From NCBI GenBank assembly GCA_001823575.1, contig MHUW01000019.1:1-52200 (forward strand): a stretch of 52,200 bases of DNA. The letters are read 5' to 3'. Below the pieces are notes generated by a model, which made no database searches, was not told the DNA's origin, and worked only from the letters and a program-made list of their open reading frames with translations. The translations under genes were made by a program, and so were the position numbers. Shown here in pieces: positions 9,900 to 18,234 of this stretch (position 1 is its first letter; each line of letters starts with the position of its first letter). The DNA is from Candidatus Yonathbacteria bacterium RIFCSPLOWO2_01_FULL_47_33b (GTDB lineage: Bacteria; Patescibacteriota; Minisyncoccia; Phycocordibacterales; UBA1550).

Positions 9900-10694
9900 C
9901 TACCCGCCAAAGGTCATGAAGTTTGAGCTTTCGTAGCGGTGGACGGCGCGGTTGAATATGTTGATGGCAAATATAAACCAAGCAACCGCAAAACCAGCTA
10001 CTATTGCGACCTTGCCCAGCGACAAATCTTTTACTATTTCCACAGGAATCGTACCGATGAGGAGTGCAGGAATGACAAACATAAAGACTGCTCTCATCGC
10101 TCCTTGAAATGCACCCCCGTGGAAGAGTGCTGGGGTGAGGAACATTTCAAAGAGACCATTCACGACTGAACTTGCATCGGTAAACAAAAAACTGACTGAA
10201 TAAATAACTATGGTAACCGAAAAAAATAAAACCGTACTCAGTATCACCAGCAAGAATATCAGCAAAGCCTGCGCGATACTTGCATGTATCAGGATTCCGT
10301 AAATCCCCAGACAAATCACTCCAAACACAATATCCCCTACCGCTGATGCACTAAATGATGAAGTCACAATTCTCAAAAGTAAATTTTTAGGCGACAACAT
10401 AAAGCGGTCAAAGGCTCCCGTTGCGACATAATCGGGCAGTCTTTGAATGCCTGCACCAAAAGAAAATGTGAGCCCGTAGCAGAGTGCGGTAAAACCTTGC
10501 AACCCTACGATATCCGCAGCGGTCCATCCGCCAATGACGCCGACTGACTTCACAAAAAATACCCACAGAATAATAAAAGCGGTGTTGTTGATGGTCATTC
10601 CAACCACATTCATCAAAAAGCTCGCCCGCAGTTCGGCACTACTTTGAATATTCTTTTTGAGCGCATAGAGCGCGAAGTGTAGTTCTTGCATCAT
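9900..10694 (-). CDS. ABC-2 type permease (COG3694/COG4587-like)
   Basis: 264 aa, six hydrophobic stretches; next to a second permease and an ATPase. Confidence 0.75.
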   Translation of the reverse strand: MMQELHFALYALKKNIQSSAELRASFLMNVVGMTINNTAFIILWVFFVKSVGVIGGWTAADIVGLQGFTALCYGLTFSFGAGIQRLPDYVATGAFDRFMLSPKNLLLRIVTSSFSASAVGDIVFGVICLGIYGILIHASIAQALLIFLLVILSTVLFFSVTIVIYSVSFLFTDASSVVNGLFEMFLTPALFHGGAFQGAMRAVFMFVIPALLIGTIPVEIVKDLSLGKVAIVAGFAVAWFIFAINIFNRAVHRYESSNFMTFGG

Positions 10695-10698
10695 AGTG

Positions 10699-11499
10699 CT
10701 ATCCTCCGTTCACGGAGACTTTTTTTACTGCATGTTTAAACATACTATACGCGACCAATCCCAATACAAGAATCCAAAACATTTGTATACCAATCAATTT
10801 TAACCAAACCGTTGCCCATGATTCATACACCGTATGACTAACAAAAACCGATGCACCAAACGGGCTGTAAAGTGCAATCTTGTACATAAGGTCGGGGAAA
10901 AGTGCAACGGGCAAATACGAGCCGCCGAGAATCATCACCGCCTTGTCGACGACCCAAAACACTGGGACAATGTCCTCTATCCAAAAAGCGAGGAGTCCCA
11001 CAACCCCATAAACAAGAAGCGTGAGCACTATCGCACCAAGAAAAGTAAGGAGTAGTGTTGGGAGGAACAGCGCGGCGGTCATTGTTTGTGGAATCCCCAC
11101 CGTAAATACTAGCACCAGCACCCCTATCGTCGTCGTTACCAAAAACGGATAAACTCCTGCCCCTATCTGCCACCATGCGCGATACGCCAAATACGTAACG
11201 GGCTTACTCAACCAAACTTCAATGTATCCGGAAGTGACATCCTTCATGATAGATCGTGCAATACCTCGAAGCCCCAATACCGAAAAAGAAAAGTAAAAAA
11301 ACATACTCCACGCCACCACCGCAAAAGTCGCACCGTTTACCACGCCGTTGTTCAGCTTGAATACATACGAGTACAGAAGGAGTAAGATACCGCACCGCGC
11401 AGCGATGGAAGCAGTGTCAGCAAAAAGACGTCCCGGGTATTGGATTCGGTCTTTTACCAGCGTTGTTATTATTTTCTTAGCGAGTCGAATCTCTTTCAT
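10699..11499 (-). CDS. ABC-2 type permease (COG4587/COG3694-like)
   Basis: Start reassigned to MKEIRLAKKIITT (ATG at 11497-11499); upstream part of ORF overlaps ATPase gene. Confidence 0.75.
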   Translation of the reverse strand: MKEIRLAKKIITTLVKDRIQYPGRLFADTASIAARCGILLLLYSYVFKLNNGVVNGATFAVVAWSMFFYFSFSVLGLRGIARSIMKDVTSGYIEVWLSKPVTYLAYRAWWQIGAGVYPFLVTTTIGVLVLVFTVGIPQTMTAALFLPTLLLTFLGAIVLTLLVYGVVGLLAFWIEDIVPVFWVVDKAVMILGGSYLPVALFPDLMYKIALYSPFGASVFVSHTVYESWATVWLKLIGIQMFWILVLGLVAYSMFKHAVKKVSVNGG

Positions 11500-12520
11500 A
11501 TATGTGCCTAATAGTGGTCTCGAGCTCGGTATTGTACACATCAACATCCTCGACTTCAAAAAGGTTGAGGAGTTTTTTGAGTGAAGCCTGCACACTCAGC
11601 TTGTTGATATCCACCGTAACCGTTATCTTGTCTTTGCTCTGCAGAAAATATGTTGCGCCTTTGGGGAGTGCGGGAAAATCCTCGAAGCTTGTTTTAGGAA
11701 TGAGGTCAATATGCTTTTCATACGCAAAAGCTTTCGAGAGCTCCTTGGTGGGGAGGTCGTTAATAACCGTGCCATGATTGATGACAATAGTCCTCTCGCA
11801 CAATGACTCTATGTCCCCCACATCGTGTGAGGTGAGAAAGATGGTTACGTTTTCCTCTTTGTTGATGGTAATCAAAAGATCACGCAACGTTTTCTTTGCG
11901 ACCACATCAAGCCCAATCGTCGGCTCATCGAGAAAAATAATCTCGGGGCGGTGAATGAGCGCAGCGGCAACCTCGGCACGCATACGCTGTCCAAGCGAAA
12001 GCTTGCGCACTGGCTGATCAATAAACGACGTGAGGTCAAAGAGTTTTGTGAGCTCCTCAATGCGAGCACTGATACCCGTATCAGTCATCCCATACATCAC
12101 CCCAAAAAATTCTAGGGAGTCAGTGAGCGGCAAGTTTGGCAAAAGTTGTGAACGCTGACCAAAGACGGTGCCAATGCGGTAGGCAAGTTTCTTTCTATCC
12201 GTCGTGGGGTCAAGGCCGAGGACGCTAACTGTTCCCGAGGTAGGAAAAAGAATCCCCGTGAGCATTTTAATAGTGGTGGACTTTCCTGCGCCGTTGGGAC
12301 CAATGAACGCAATGCGCTCCCCCGCCACGACCGAAAAAGACACCTTGTCGACAGCGGTAATTTCCCGCATCTCTGGTGAAAACAAATTCTTCACCCACCC
12401 CGCTTTCGCATTCTTTACGGGAAACGAAAAAGTCTTGGATAAATTGGTAACGACAATAGAATTTCTCTTCATATTCCTTATCATAGCAGGAAAGATGTGA
12501 GTGCAGAAATACGTATACAA
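11477..12520 (-). CDS. ABC transporter ATP-binding protein (COG4586-like)
   Basis: 347 aa; GPNGAGKSTTIKMLTGIL, LSLGQRMRAEVAAAL, IIFLDEPTIGLD. Confidence 0.85.
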   Translation of the reverse strand: MYTYFCTHIFPAMIRNMKRNSIVVTNLSKTFSFPVKNAKAGWVKNLFSPEMREITAVDKVSFSVVAGERIAFIGPNGAGKSTTIKMLTGILFPTSGTVSVLGLDPTTDRKKLAYRIGTVFGQRSQLLPNLPLTDSLEFFGVMYGMTDTGISARIEELTKLFDLTSFIDQPVRKLSLGQRMRAEVAAALIHRPEIIFLDEPTIGLDVVAKKTLRDLLITINKEENVTIFLTSHDVGDIESLCERTIVINHGTVINDLPTKELSKAFAYEKHIDLIPKTSFEDFPALPKGATYFLQSKDKITVTVDINKLSVQASLKKLLNLFEVEDVDVYNTELETTIRHIYERDSTR

Positions 12521-12521
12521 A

Positions 12522-12550
12522 AAGGACAGTCATGAAATGACTGTCCTTAG
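12522..12550 (-). terminator. Hairpin/terminator
   Basis: aaggacagtcat gaa atgactgtcctt, perfect 12-bp stem. Confidence 0.7.
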
Positions 12551-12575
12551 TTTAATTACTAGATGATGGCGATTT

Positions 12576-12848
12576 TTATGCTCGAGCAAACCCTGCCAAC
12601 GCCTTTTTGTTGTGGCTGCTTGCGGCAATGCACGCCCACACAACACAGATAGGCCAAGTAACAAACAGGCCGAAACCGAGCGTGAACAGGCCGACGAAGA
12701 GCGAGACCACCAACATGATGATACCGCCCGACACCGTAGAATACATCATCCCCAGCGGACCAAAGATAAAGGCCAAGAGAAACGCTACCCCGACGCTCTT
12801 ACTCCCGCCGTCCACAACAACAACCTTTTGCACGTTATTTTCACTCAT
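12576..12848 (-). CDS. Small hydrophobic membrane protein
   Basis: 90 aa; two TM-like stretches. Confidence 0.55.
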   Translation of the reverse strand: MSENNVQKVVVVDGGSKSVGVAFLLAFIFGPLGMMYSTVSGGIIMLVVSLFVGLFTLGFGLFVTWPICVVWACIAASSHNKKALAGFARA

Positions 12849-13048
12849 CTCTGCAAATCTCCATAGAATTTTAATTGAAGGAACATTTCCTTTTTAACCA
12901 TGTAATGATTAAAAAGGAATCGACCCCAAAAGTCGACTTTTATAGAGTACATTATTTTTGCGTTAATGTCAAACTTTCGTAATGGTTCCAAGTTATTGAA
13001 CCATTACACTACATTGAATAACCGTGGAAGATATAGTACTATTTACCT

Positions 13049-13291
13049 ATGAAGAAAAATCTTACAAAAGTCTACGAATTCCCCGTCGTTATTGAACAAG
13101 ACGAGGCAGGATACTATGTGGCATATGCACCATCTCTCCAGGGGTGCTATACGCAAGGAAAATCTCTCGATGAAGCGCTCAGAAATATACATGAGGTAAT
13201 AGAGCTACACATCGAGGACCGTCGCGCAATCCGCGAGACCATCCCCCAACACAAAACAATCTCGTTCTCTTCGGTACGAGTTGCCGCATAG
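13049..13291 (+). CDS. hicB: HicB-family antitoxin
   Basis: 80 aa; FPVVIEQDEAGYYVAYAPSLQGCYTQGKSLDEALRNIHEVIELHIED is the typical HicB N-terminal fold. Confidence 0.85.
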   Translation: MKKNLTKVYEFPVVIEQDEAGYYVAYAPSLQGCYTQGKSLDEALRNIHEVIELHIEDRRAIRETIPQHKTISFSSVRVAA

Positions 13292-13301
13292 CCATACAAA
13301 T

Positions 13302-13379
13302 ATGCCAAAACTTCCTAAGACAAGAGAGATGGTCGTCGTCTTAGAAAAACTTGGGTTTTCTTTTTCTCGTCAATATTGA
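13302..13379 (+). pseudogene. hicA: Truncated HicA toxin remnant (25 codons)
   Basis: MPKLPKTREMVVVLEKLGFSFSRQY* matches the HicA N-terminus, stopping where the RQxGSH motif is expected. Confidence 0.75.
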
Positions 13380-13418
13380 CCGCGCAAAGTTTTGGAGAGT
13401 AAAATAATTAATACATCT

Positions 13419-14024
13419 ATGTCATTGAGAAACAAACGTGTGCTTGTCCACCTGAATTTTCCTAAGAAAATGCAAGGCGGGTTTACGTTGATTGAACTTC
13501 TTGTGGTGATTTCGATTGTTTCGCTGTTGTCGTCGGTGGTGTTGGCGGCACTCAACGGCGCACGGACCAAGGCGGATGATACGCAGAGGAATCAGATTGT
13601 GGGTGAATATGTAAAGGCACTTGCACTTGCGTATGACGCTGCGGGGACGGGGTCGTATCCTGATACGGGGAACAACACTACTATGTACTGTCTCGGGGAT
13701 TACCCGACACTTGGGAATTATACTAGCGGCACTTGTCGATATGGACTTGTTGGTACTACTAAAAACGAAAACGCAACGGTACTTGAGGGACCAACGGGAA
13801 TCACAGGTGTTAAGCAATTTCTCCCATCTCTCCCAACATTAAAGATTGTTATTGAAAGCGCGACTAGGGCATATCAAGGACCTTTTTATCAATGCACTAG
13901 CGCAACAGGATGCTCAACGGCACAAATCGAATGGTATCTGCAACAGACCAATCAAAAATGTATAAAGGGGGCTACTTATACCCCTTATTCATGGGGCACA
14001 AAATGTGTCCTTCCTCTCAACTAG
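13419..14024 (+). CDS. Type IV pilin-like / pseudopilin precursor
   Basis: Prepilin cleavage motif KKMQGG|FTLIELLVVISIVSLLSSVVLAALNGAR; start at ATG 13419 (ORF track begins at TTG 13392). Confidence 0.85.
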   Translation: MSLRNKRVLVHLNFPKKMQGGFTLIELLVVISIVSLLSSVVLAALNGARTKADDTQRNQIVGEYVKALALAYDAAGTGSYPDTGNNTTMYCLGDYPTLGNYTSGTCRYGLVGTTKNENATVLEGPTGITGVKQFLPSLPTLKIVIESATRAYQGPFYQCTSATGCSTAQIEWYLQQTNQKCIKGATYTPYSWGTKCVLPLN

Positions 14025-14100
14025 TCGCCCTCACGCCAGCTATTGACAAAATCACCATAGTGCTCTATACTTGATGTAGTAGCAGTTCCCTGAAAACTTC

Positions 14101-14814
14101 TTGCAACCAACCCAACGGAGGTACAAAATGAAACAACTTGTCGCAATACTCTTTGTATTTATGGCACTTGTTGCCATTGTTGCACCTGCCCGTGCCGCAC
14201 TCGTCTATGACGGCTACGCTACGGGCCCTGGAGGTTTGTCTACTCCCTACCCTGCGGGCGACAATCCGCAAGTGTATGCGGGATTGATTGAGTTCTCTAG
14301 TGGAATCCTCGCCATGTCGAGCGATCGCAATGCGCCATCGCATACTGGTGAATCGTGGACAATGACCAACTACTCCTACGCCGAAGTACAAGCAGGAGCA
14401 CCAGTACGGTTTACGTCGGAACAGTATGCACGAGCAGGATGGGTTCTTGATAGCTACCTTGGTCCTCAAAATCTTTCTCAATTGTATCCCTCCTTAAGGG
14501 TGCTGGCGGAAGCGAACGGCAATGATACGCTTGCTTCGTTAAACACGCAAGTGTGGGATATTATGTCCTCAACTTCGTGTCCTAGCAACTGGTCTTGCTC
14601 TAGCATCGTCGACACCTTCAACTGGTCTACCCTGATGGCGGTCGCCTCTGGTGGTCCGGGTCGTGACGAGTATCTCGTTCCTCTCGCCAGCCAAGGTCTC
14701 ACCCTCGCATCTGGCACGGTAAGTATCGCTCCGTCGGTCCCCCTCCCGCCATCAGTTTGGCTCTTGGGAAGTGGTCTCCTCGGCCTCGTCGGTGTCGCGC
14801 GTCGCAAGAAGTAA
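14101..14814 (+). CDS. Secreted protein with VPxP/PEP-CTERM-like sorting signal
   Basis: Signal peptide MKQLVAILFVFMALVAIVAPARA; C-terminus VPLPPSVWLLGSGLLGLVGVARRKK (VPLP motif, TM helix, RRKK). Confidence 0.8.
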   Translation: MQPTQRRYKMKQLVAILFVFMALVAIVAPARAALVYDGYATGPGGLSTPYPAGDNPQVYAGLIEFSSGILAMSSDRNAPSHTGESWTMTNYSYAEVQAGAPVRFTSEQYARAGWVLDSYLGPQNLSQLYPSLRVLAEANGNDTLASLNTQVWDIMSSTSCPSNWSCSSIVDTFNWSTLMAVASGGPGRDEYLVPLASQGLTLASGTVSIAPSVPLPPSVWLLGSGLLGLVGVARRKK

Positions 14815-14839
14815 GCAGTAAGTTTTCAAGTAGCACCAA

Positions 14840-14876
14840 TCGGGTGGAGAATTACATTCTCCACCCGATTTTTTGT
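14840..14876 (+). terminator. Intrinsic terminator after VPxP-CTERM gene
   Basis: aatcgggtggagaattacattctccacccgatttttt. Confidence 0.8.
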
Positions 14877-14887
14877 TTCTGGGGAAA

Positions 14888-15700
14888 CTATATCTTTCTC
14901 TTTTTCGAAGAAAAACCGAATATAGTTTTATATGTATTCTTCCCAAAAAGAATCGGGTGAAAGGATTTTTTAGCAAAAATTTTTTCCTTGGTCTTTTGGT
15001 TGTATCCGACCACACTCCCCTTTTCAAGAAGGGCAAAATTTTTGATACTCGACATTACCTTAAACCCCTCTGGCTTTATCACCAGAGCATCGACTTCATA
15101 AAAATCAATGGTATTTTTATTTTGTTTTTGAGAAGAAGGTTTTATCATTTTATAATATTCAAGCAGGCGTGTTACTCCTCGAATGGTATCATGGTACGTT
15201 TTTGTGCTTTTATCTTTCCCATACTCAAAACCAACTCCTAACTTTGCAGAGGACATCAGTGCATTCGACTTTGTTGCCTTCATATAAATAACCCTCTTGG
15301 GTGAAATTGCCTTCAATAAGGGTTTCATTGCGGGGGTATAATTTGTGATTATGAGCGAAGAAGCAACCCCTGACTCGGTAGAATGAATATCTACAACAAC
15401 ATCAAATGCATCAATAAAAGGCTTCATCCTGTACGCAAGTTCTTCCTCCCGGCTTCCATTTTTCCTACCGGGAAAAACTCTGTTGAGATCATCATCAAGG
15501 AAGCGCTTTTTTGCTTTAACTGCTTGTTCATTTGCGACATTAATGACAAAAGTTCCACACAGCGGTTGTGTCTTGCTAAAATACTTAGCGACCTTAAGCC
15601 CGACTCGCTCATTACCGTGTGTACAAACATTCAATAAAATCTTTGGCGACGGTGAGCAGTCTATTTTTTGAATATTCTTTTTTGAATATTTATGATTCAT
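14888..15700 (-). CDS. Succinylglutamate desuccinylase/aspartoacylase-like (M14-type) hydrolase
   Basis: 270 aa; CTHGNERVGLKVA zinc-binding motif, DLNRVFPG, VVDIHST. Confidence 0.75.
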   Translation of the reverse strand: MNHKYSKKNIQKIDCSPSPKILLNVCTHGNERVGLKVAKYFSKTQPLCGTFVINVANEQAVKAKKRFLDDDLNRVFPGRKNGSREEELAYRMKPFIDAFDVVVDIHSTESGVASSLIITNYTPAMKPLLKAISPKRVIYMKATKSNALMSSAKLGVGFEYGKDKSTKTYHDTIRGVTRLLEYYKMIKPSSQKQNKNTIDFYEVDALVIKPEGFKVMSSIKNFALLEKGSVVGYNQKTKEKIFAKKSFHPILFGKNTYKTIFGFSSKKRKI

Positions 15701-15739
15701 ATTATTTTAATATTGTTAATTATAAAACAAAAGAGACAT

Positions 15740-15768
15740 GCAGCAAAATGCAGCATGTCTCACAAAAA
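15740..15768 (-). terminator. Terminator downstream of T-box-associated gene
   Basis: gagacatgc...gcatgtctc followed on minus strand by TTTTGTTTT. Confidence 0.6.
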
Positions 15769-15787
15769 CTCCATAAGAAGGTTTGTT

Positions 15788-16438
15788 TTAACGAAGCGGA
15801 ACGACAACAAAAAATCCATCGTTCTCGTTGAGACTGTTTGCAAAAAATTTCTCAACAAGAGGGTCTTTGGCTTTTTTGAAATCCGCATCTTTGCGGATCG
15901 TGTTATAGATATCATGAACAATCATTGTGTCCAGATCGATACTCGGAACCTTGCAGAGCGCTGAAACGATTCCCCTCACAGCTTCGGGCGGGTTAGCGCC
16001 CATTGACGGATACGCAACACCAAAAGAAGAGAGTGAGCGCAAAGTTTCATATACTCGAGGATTTTGCGTCATTGCGGCAACAAAATCTTGCTCCTCAACA
16101 GAAATACTGTTGAGGAGCAGAATCTTATAAAGTCCGCAAGACCTGTCTCGAACAATGGTACCTCCGCGAAACATTACACGGTGTCCATTGATCTGTTCGG
16201 TATAATAAACACTAAAACCACGGCATTCGCCTGATTCAACGTGAGTAAGAATATCGATGTGCGCCTCTGCATGCTGGCAAAGACGTGCATGAATATCATC
16301 GTCCGTTGAGTCTGGAGCGAACCACAAGTACATCGCCTTTATCTGTTCAGCAACCTTCCCAAGTTCACTCTCAGACAAACCATCTGTCCGTAGAGTTTCA
16401 AGCTTGTATTGACCATCAAGTACATGCTTGGTATTCAT
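15788..16438 (-). CDS. Hypothetical protein, possible GNAT-fold acyltransferase
   Basis: Start reassigned to MNTKHVLDGQYKLETL (RBS AAAGGAG upstream); GFSVYYTEQINGHRVMFRGGTIVRDRSCGLYKILL resembles a GNAT core. Confidence 0.45.
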   Translation of the reverse strand: MNTKHVLDGQYKLETLRTDGLSESELGKVAEQIKAMYLWFAPDSTDDDIHARLCQHAEAHIDILTHVESGECRGFSVYYTEQINGHRVMFRGGTIVRDRSCGLYKILLLNSISVEEQDFVAAMTQNPRVYETLRSLSSFGVAYPSMGANPPEAVRGIVSALCKVPSIDLDTMIVHDIYNTIRKDADFKKAKDPLVEKFFANSLNENDGFFVVVPLR

Positions 16439-16497
16439 GACATACTCCTTTCGTAATATTAAAAGAACAATGACACAGAAACCCTGAGAAGCTTTAA

Positions 16498-16765
16498 CAA
16501 AAAACTCCTCGTCTCCATACACAAAAAGCTTGTGTAAAGGGACGAAGAGTCTTGTCTACGTGTTACCACCCTTTTTTGGAAGCAAAGCTTCCCTTATTGA
16601 CTCAGACACCTTGCGGCCGACATCAATTATCCCATGATTACGGAGGAATCCGGGTCTCCACTAATGCAGAGACCACCTTGCTCATTTTGGCGAGCGATAT
16701 AGGCCCAACCCCCTAGTTTTCCTAGGGGACCTATATCAAAGGATTTACTACTATCGAAGAACTAA
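16498..16765 (-). promoter_or_regulatory. T-box-like leader with intrinsic terminator
   Basis: Minus strand: AAAAAAGGGTGGTAACACG (16559-16577), then ACTCTTCGTC...GACGAGGAGT-TTTTTG terminator (stem 16504-16513/16541-16550) just upstream of 16438. Confidence 0.7.
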
Positions 16766-16769
16766 ATAA

Positions 16770-16797
16770 AGAGTAGCACAGCAAAAAATTCTGTCAA
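16770..16797 (-). promoter_or_regulatory. Promoter of the T-box-like transcript
   Basis: Minus strand TTGACA (16792-16797), 16 nt, TACTCT (16770-16775). Confidence 0.6.
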
Positions 16798-16805
16798 GCA
16801 AAATA

Positions 16806-16840
16806 AAAAAGAGACCCTCAAAATCAAGGGTCTCTTAGGT
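16806..16840 (-). terminator. Terminator of trpS
   Basis: Minus strand AAGAGACCCTTGATTTTGAGGGTCTCTTTTTT. Confidence 0.75.
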
Positions 16841-16867
16841 AACCGAACGAGGTATAACCGCTACGGG

Positions 16868-17860
16868 TCACTTCATCGAGCTTCGCACAAGGTCAAGTGT
16901 TGATTCTGCATTCGCTAAAGCCACGGAAGCCCCTTCTTTGAGAATACTATCTATGTATGAAGGGTCCTTCACAATTTCAGCTCGACGCGTCTGGAACTGA
17001 CGTAAAAAATCAACTACAATTGTAGCTAATAAATCCTTGAACACCCCCATTACTTGCTTACCCTCTAAATGTTCACTGATAATTGAGTCTATGTTCAAAT
17101 GAACTGCCGGATCACCACACAACTCTTTCGCAAGAGTTATATGGCTCTGTAGGCTATCAGTCATTACACCCTCAGTCGCAGTTTCTGCTGACTTTATCTT
17201 TTTTGCAACCTTAGCAAGGTCATCAGTAAGAAAAATGGCCCCACCTGGAACTGATTTGCTCATTTTCCCAGTCCCTTTCAATGAAAGGATGCGCAACGAC
17301 TTAACTTGCTGTACTGCAGGAATAGGAAATACATCCCCATATCTAGCGTTAAAATCACGAGCAAGTCGACGAACAACCTCCATGTGTGCAAGTTGATCTT
17401 CTCCAACGGGGACACTTTTAGCACGCTGAAGTAAAATATCAGCCGCCATCATTACTGGATAAAGAAACAAAAGAGCATTTGCTGTTTCAGGGTGTTCAGT
17501 ATTCTTTAATTTATCCTTGAGTGTCGGCACTCGCAATAATTCCGAAACCGAAGTGTGCCGCGCCAACAGCATTGTCATATAACTCACTTGATAAGCGATT
17601 GATGATTGTATGTAGATATTTGTCTTATTGGGATCTAACCCCAAGGCCAAATAGTCGGCAACGACCTCGCGGCAAAATTTATTTGCCACCGCAGGTTCAT
17701 TGTCCGTCAAAGAATGCATATCTGCCACAAACACCAGCGATTTGGCGCCTTGTTTCTGGAGCTCCACAAGAGGCTTCACCGCACCAATGTAGTTTGCTAT
17801 TGTAAGATCCCCCGTCGGACGGATACCTGTGTATAATTCAACTTTGTATTCTGCTTTCAT
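16868..17860 (-). CDS. trpS: Tryptophanyl-tRNA synthetase
   Basis: 330 aa; YTGIRPTGDLTIANYIGAV (class I signature), PVGEDQLAHMEVVRRLARDFN, GTGKMSKS; RBS AAGGAG. Confidence 0.9.
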   Translation of the reverse strand: MKAEYKVELYTGIRPTGDLTIANYIGAVKPLVELQKQGAKSLVFVADMHSLTDNEPAVANKFCREVVADYLALGLDPNKTNIYIQSSIAYQVSYMTMLLARHTSVSELLRVPTLKDKLKNTEHPETANALLFLYPVMMAADILLQRAKSVPVGEDQLAHMEVVRRLARDFNARYGDVFPIPAVQQVKSLRILSLKGTGKMSKSVPGGAIFLTDDLAKVAKKIKSAETATEGVMTDSLQSHITLAKELCGDPAVHLNIDSIISEHLEGKQVMGVFKDLLATIVVDFLRQFQTRRAEIVKDPSYIDSILKEGASVALANAESTLDLVRSSMK

Positions 17861-18017
17861 GATTGCACTCCTTTCTAAATTTGATAAGAACCTCTATCGC
17901 AAAACTAACATGTATTCCATATAATGTCAAACCTCAAATCTAACAGTACAAAATAATATATCTTGAGTCTAAGACTAGATTAAAAAAGACAAAAAGTAAA
18001 GTGTAGTGGCACAAAAT

Positions 18018-18052
18018 AAAAAGCCCGCGATTTCTAGTGCGGGCTTTAGGTA
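18018..18052 (-). terminator. Terminator of the peptide-containing operon
   Basis: Minus strand TAAAGCCCGCACTAGAAATCGCGGGCTTTTTATTTT immediately after the 31-aa ORF. Confidence 0.75.
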
Positions 18053-18062
18053 GCATGGCCAC

Positions 18063-18158
18063 CTATTTCTTCAACGGCTTGGGCTTGAATGGTGAAAGAT
18101 CATTGGGATCACCCCATCCGCCCTGCGAAGTGCTTGTCTTGCGAACTTCTTTTTTCAT
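18063..18158 (-). CDS. Candidate RiPP precursor peptide (31 aa)
   Basis: MKKEVRKTSTSQGGWGDPNDLSPFKPKPLKK*; RBS AAGGAG 6 nt before ATG; last ORF before the operon terminator. Below ORF-track length cutoff. Confidence 0.6.
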   Translation of the reverse strand: MKKEVRKTSTSQGGWGDPNDLSPFKPKPLKK

Positions 18159-18234
18159 TTCAATCTCCTTATTAAGATTACGGGCTAGAGGCGTCCACTT
18201 ACATTCGTCAACGCAAACACCCACAATAATACTA

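Noticed and set aside
13377-13379. TGA ending hicA could be a recoded glycine codon (as in Gracilibacteria/Absconditabacteria)
   Set aside because: Read-through gives GPRKVLESK rather than the expected GSH continuation, and other genes (e.g. the rSAM gene at 18744) use TGA as a sensible stop, so the standard code fits better.
16498-16765. Leader considered as the trpS 5' regulatory region
   Set aside because: On the minus strand it lies downstream of trpS and its terminator; it precedes the gene at 15788-16438 instead.
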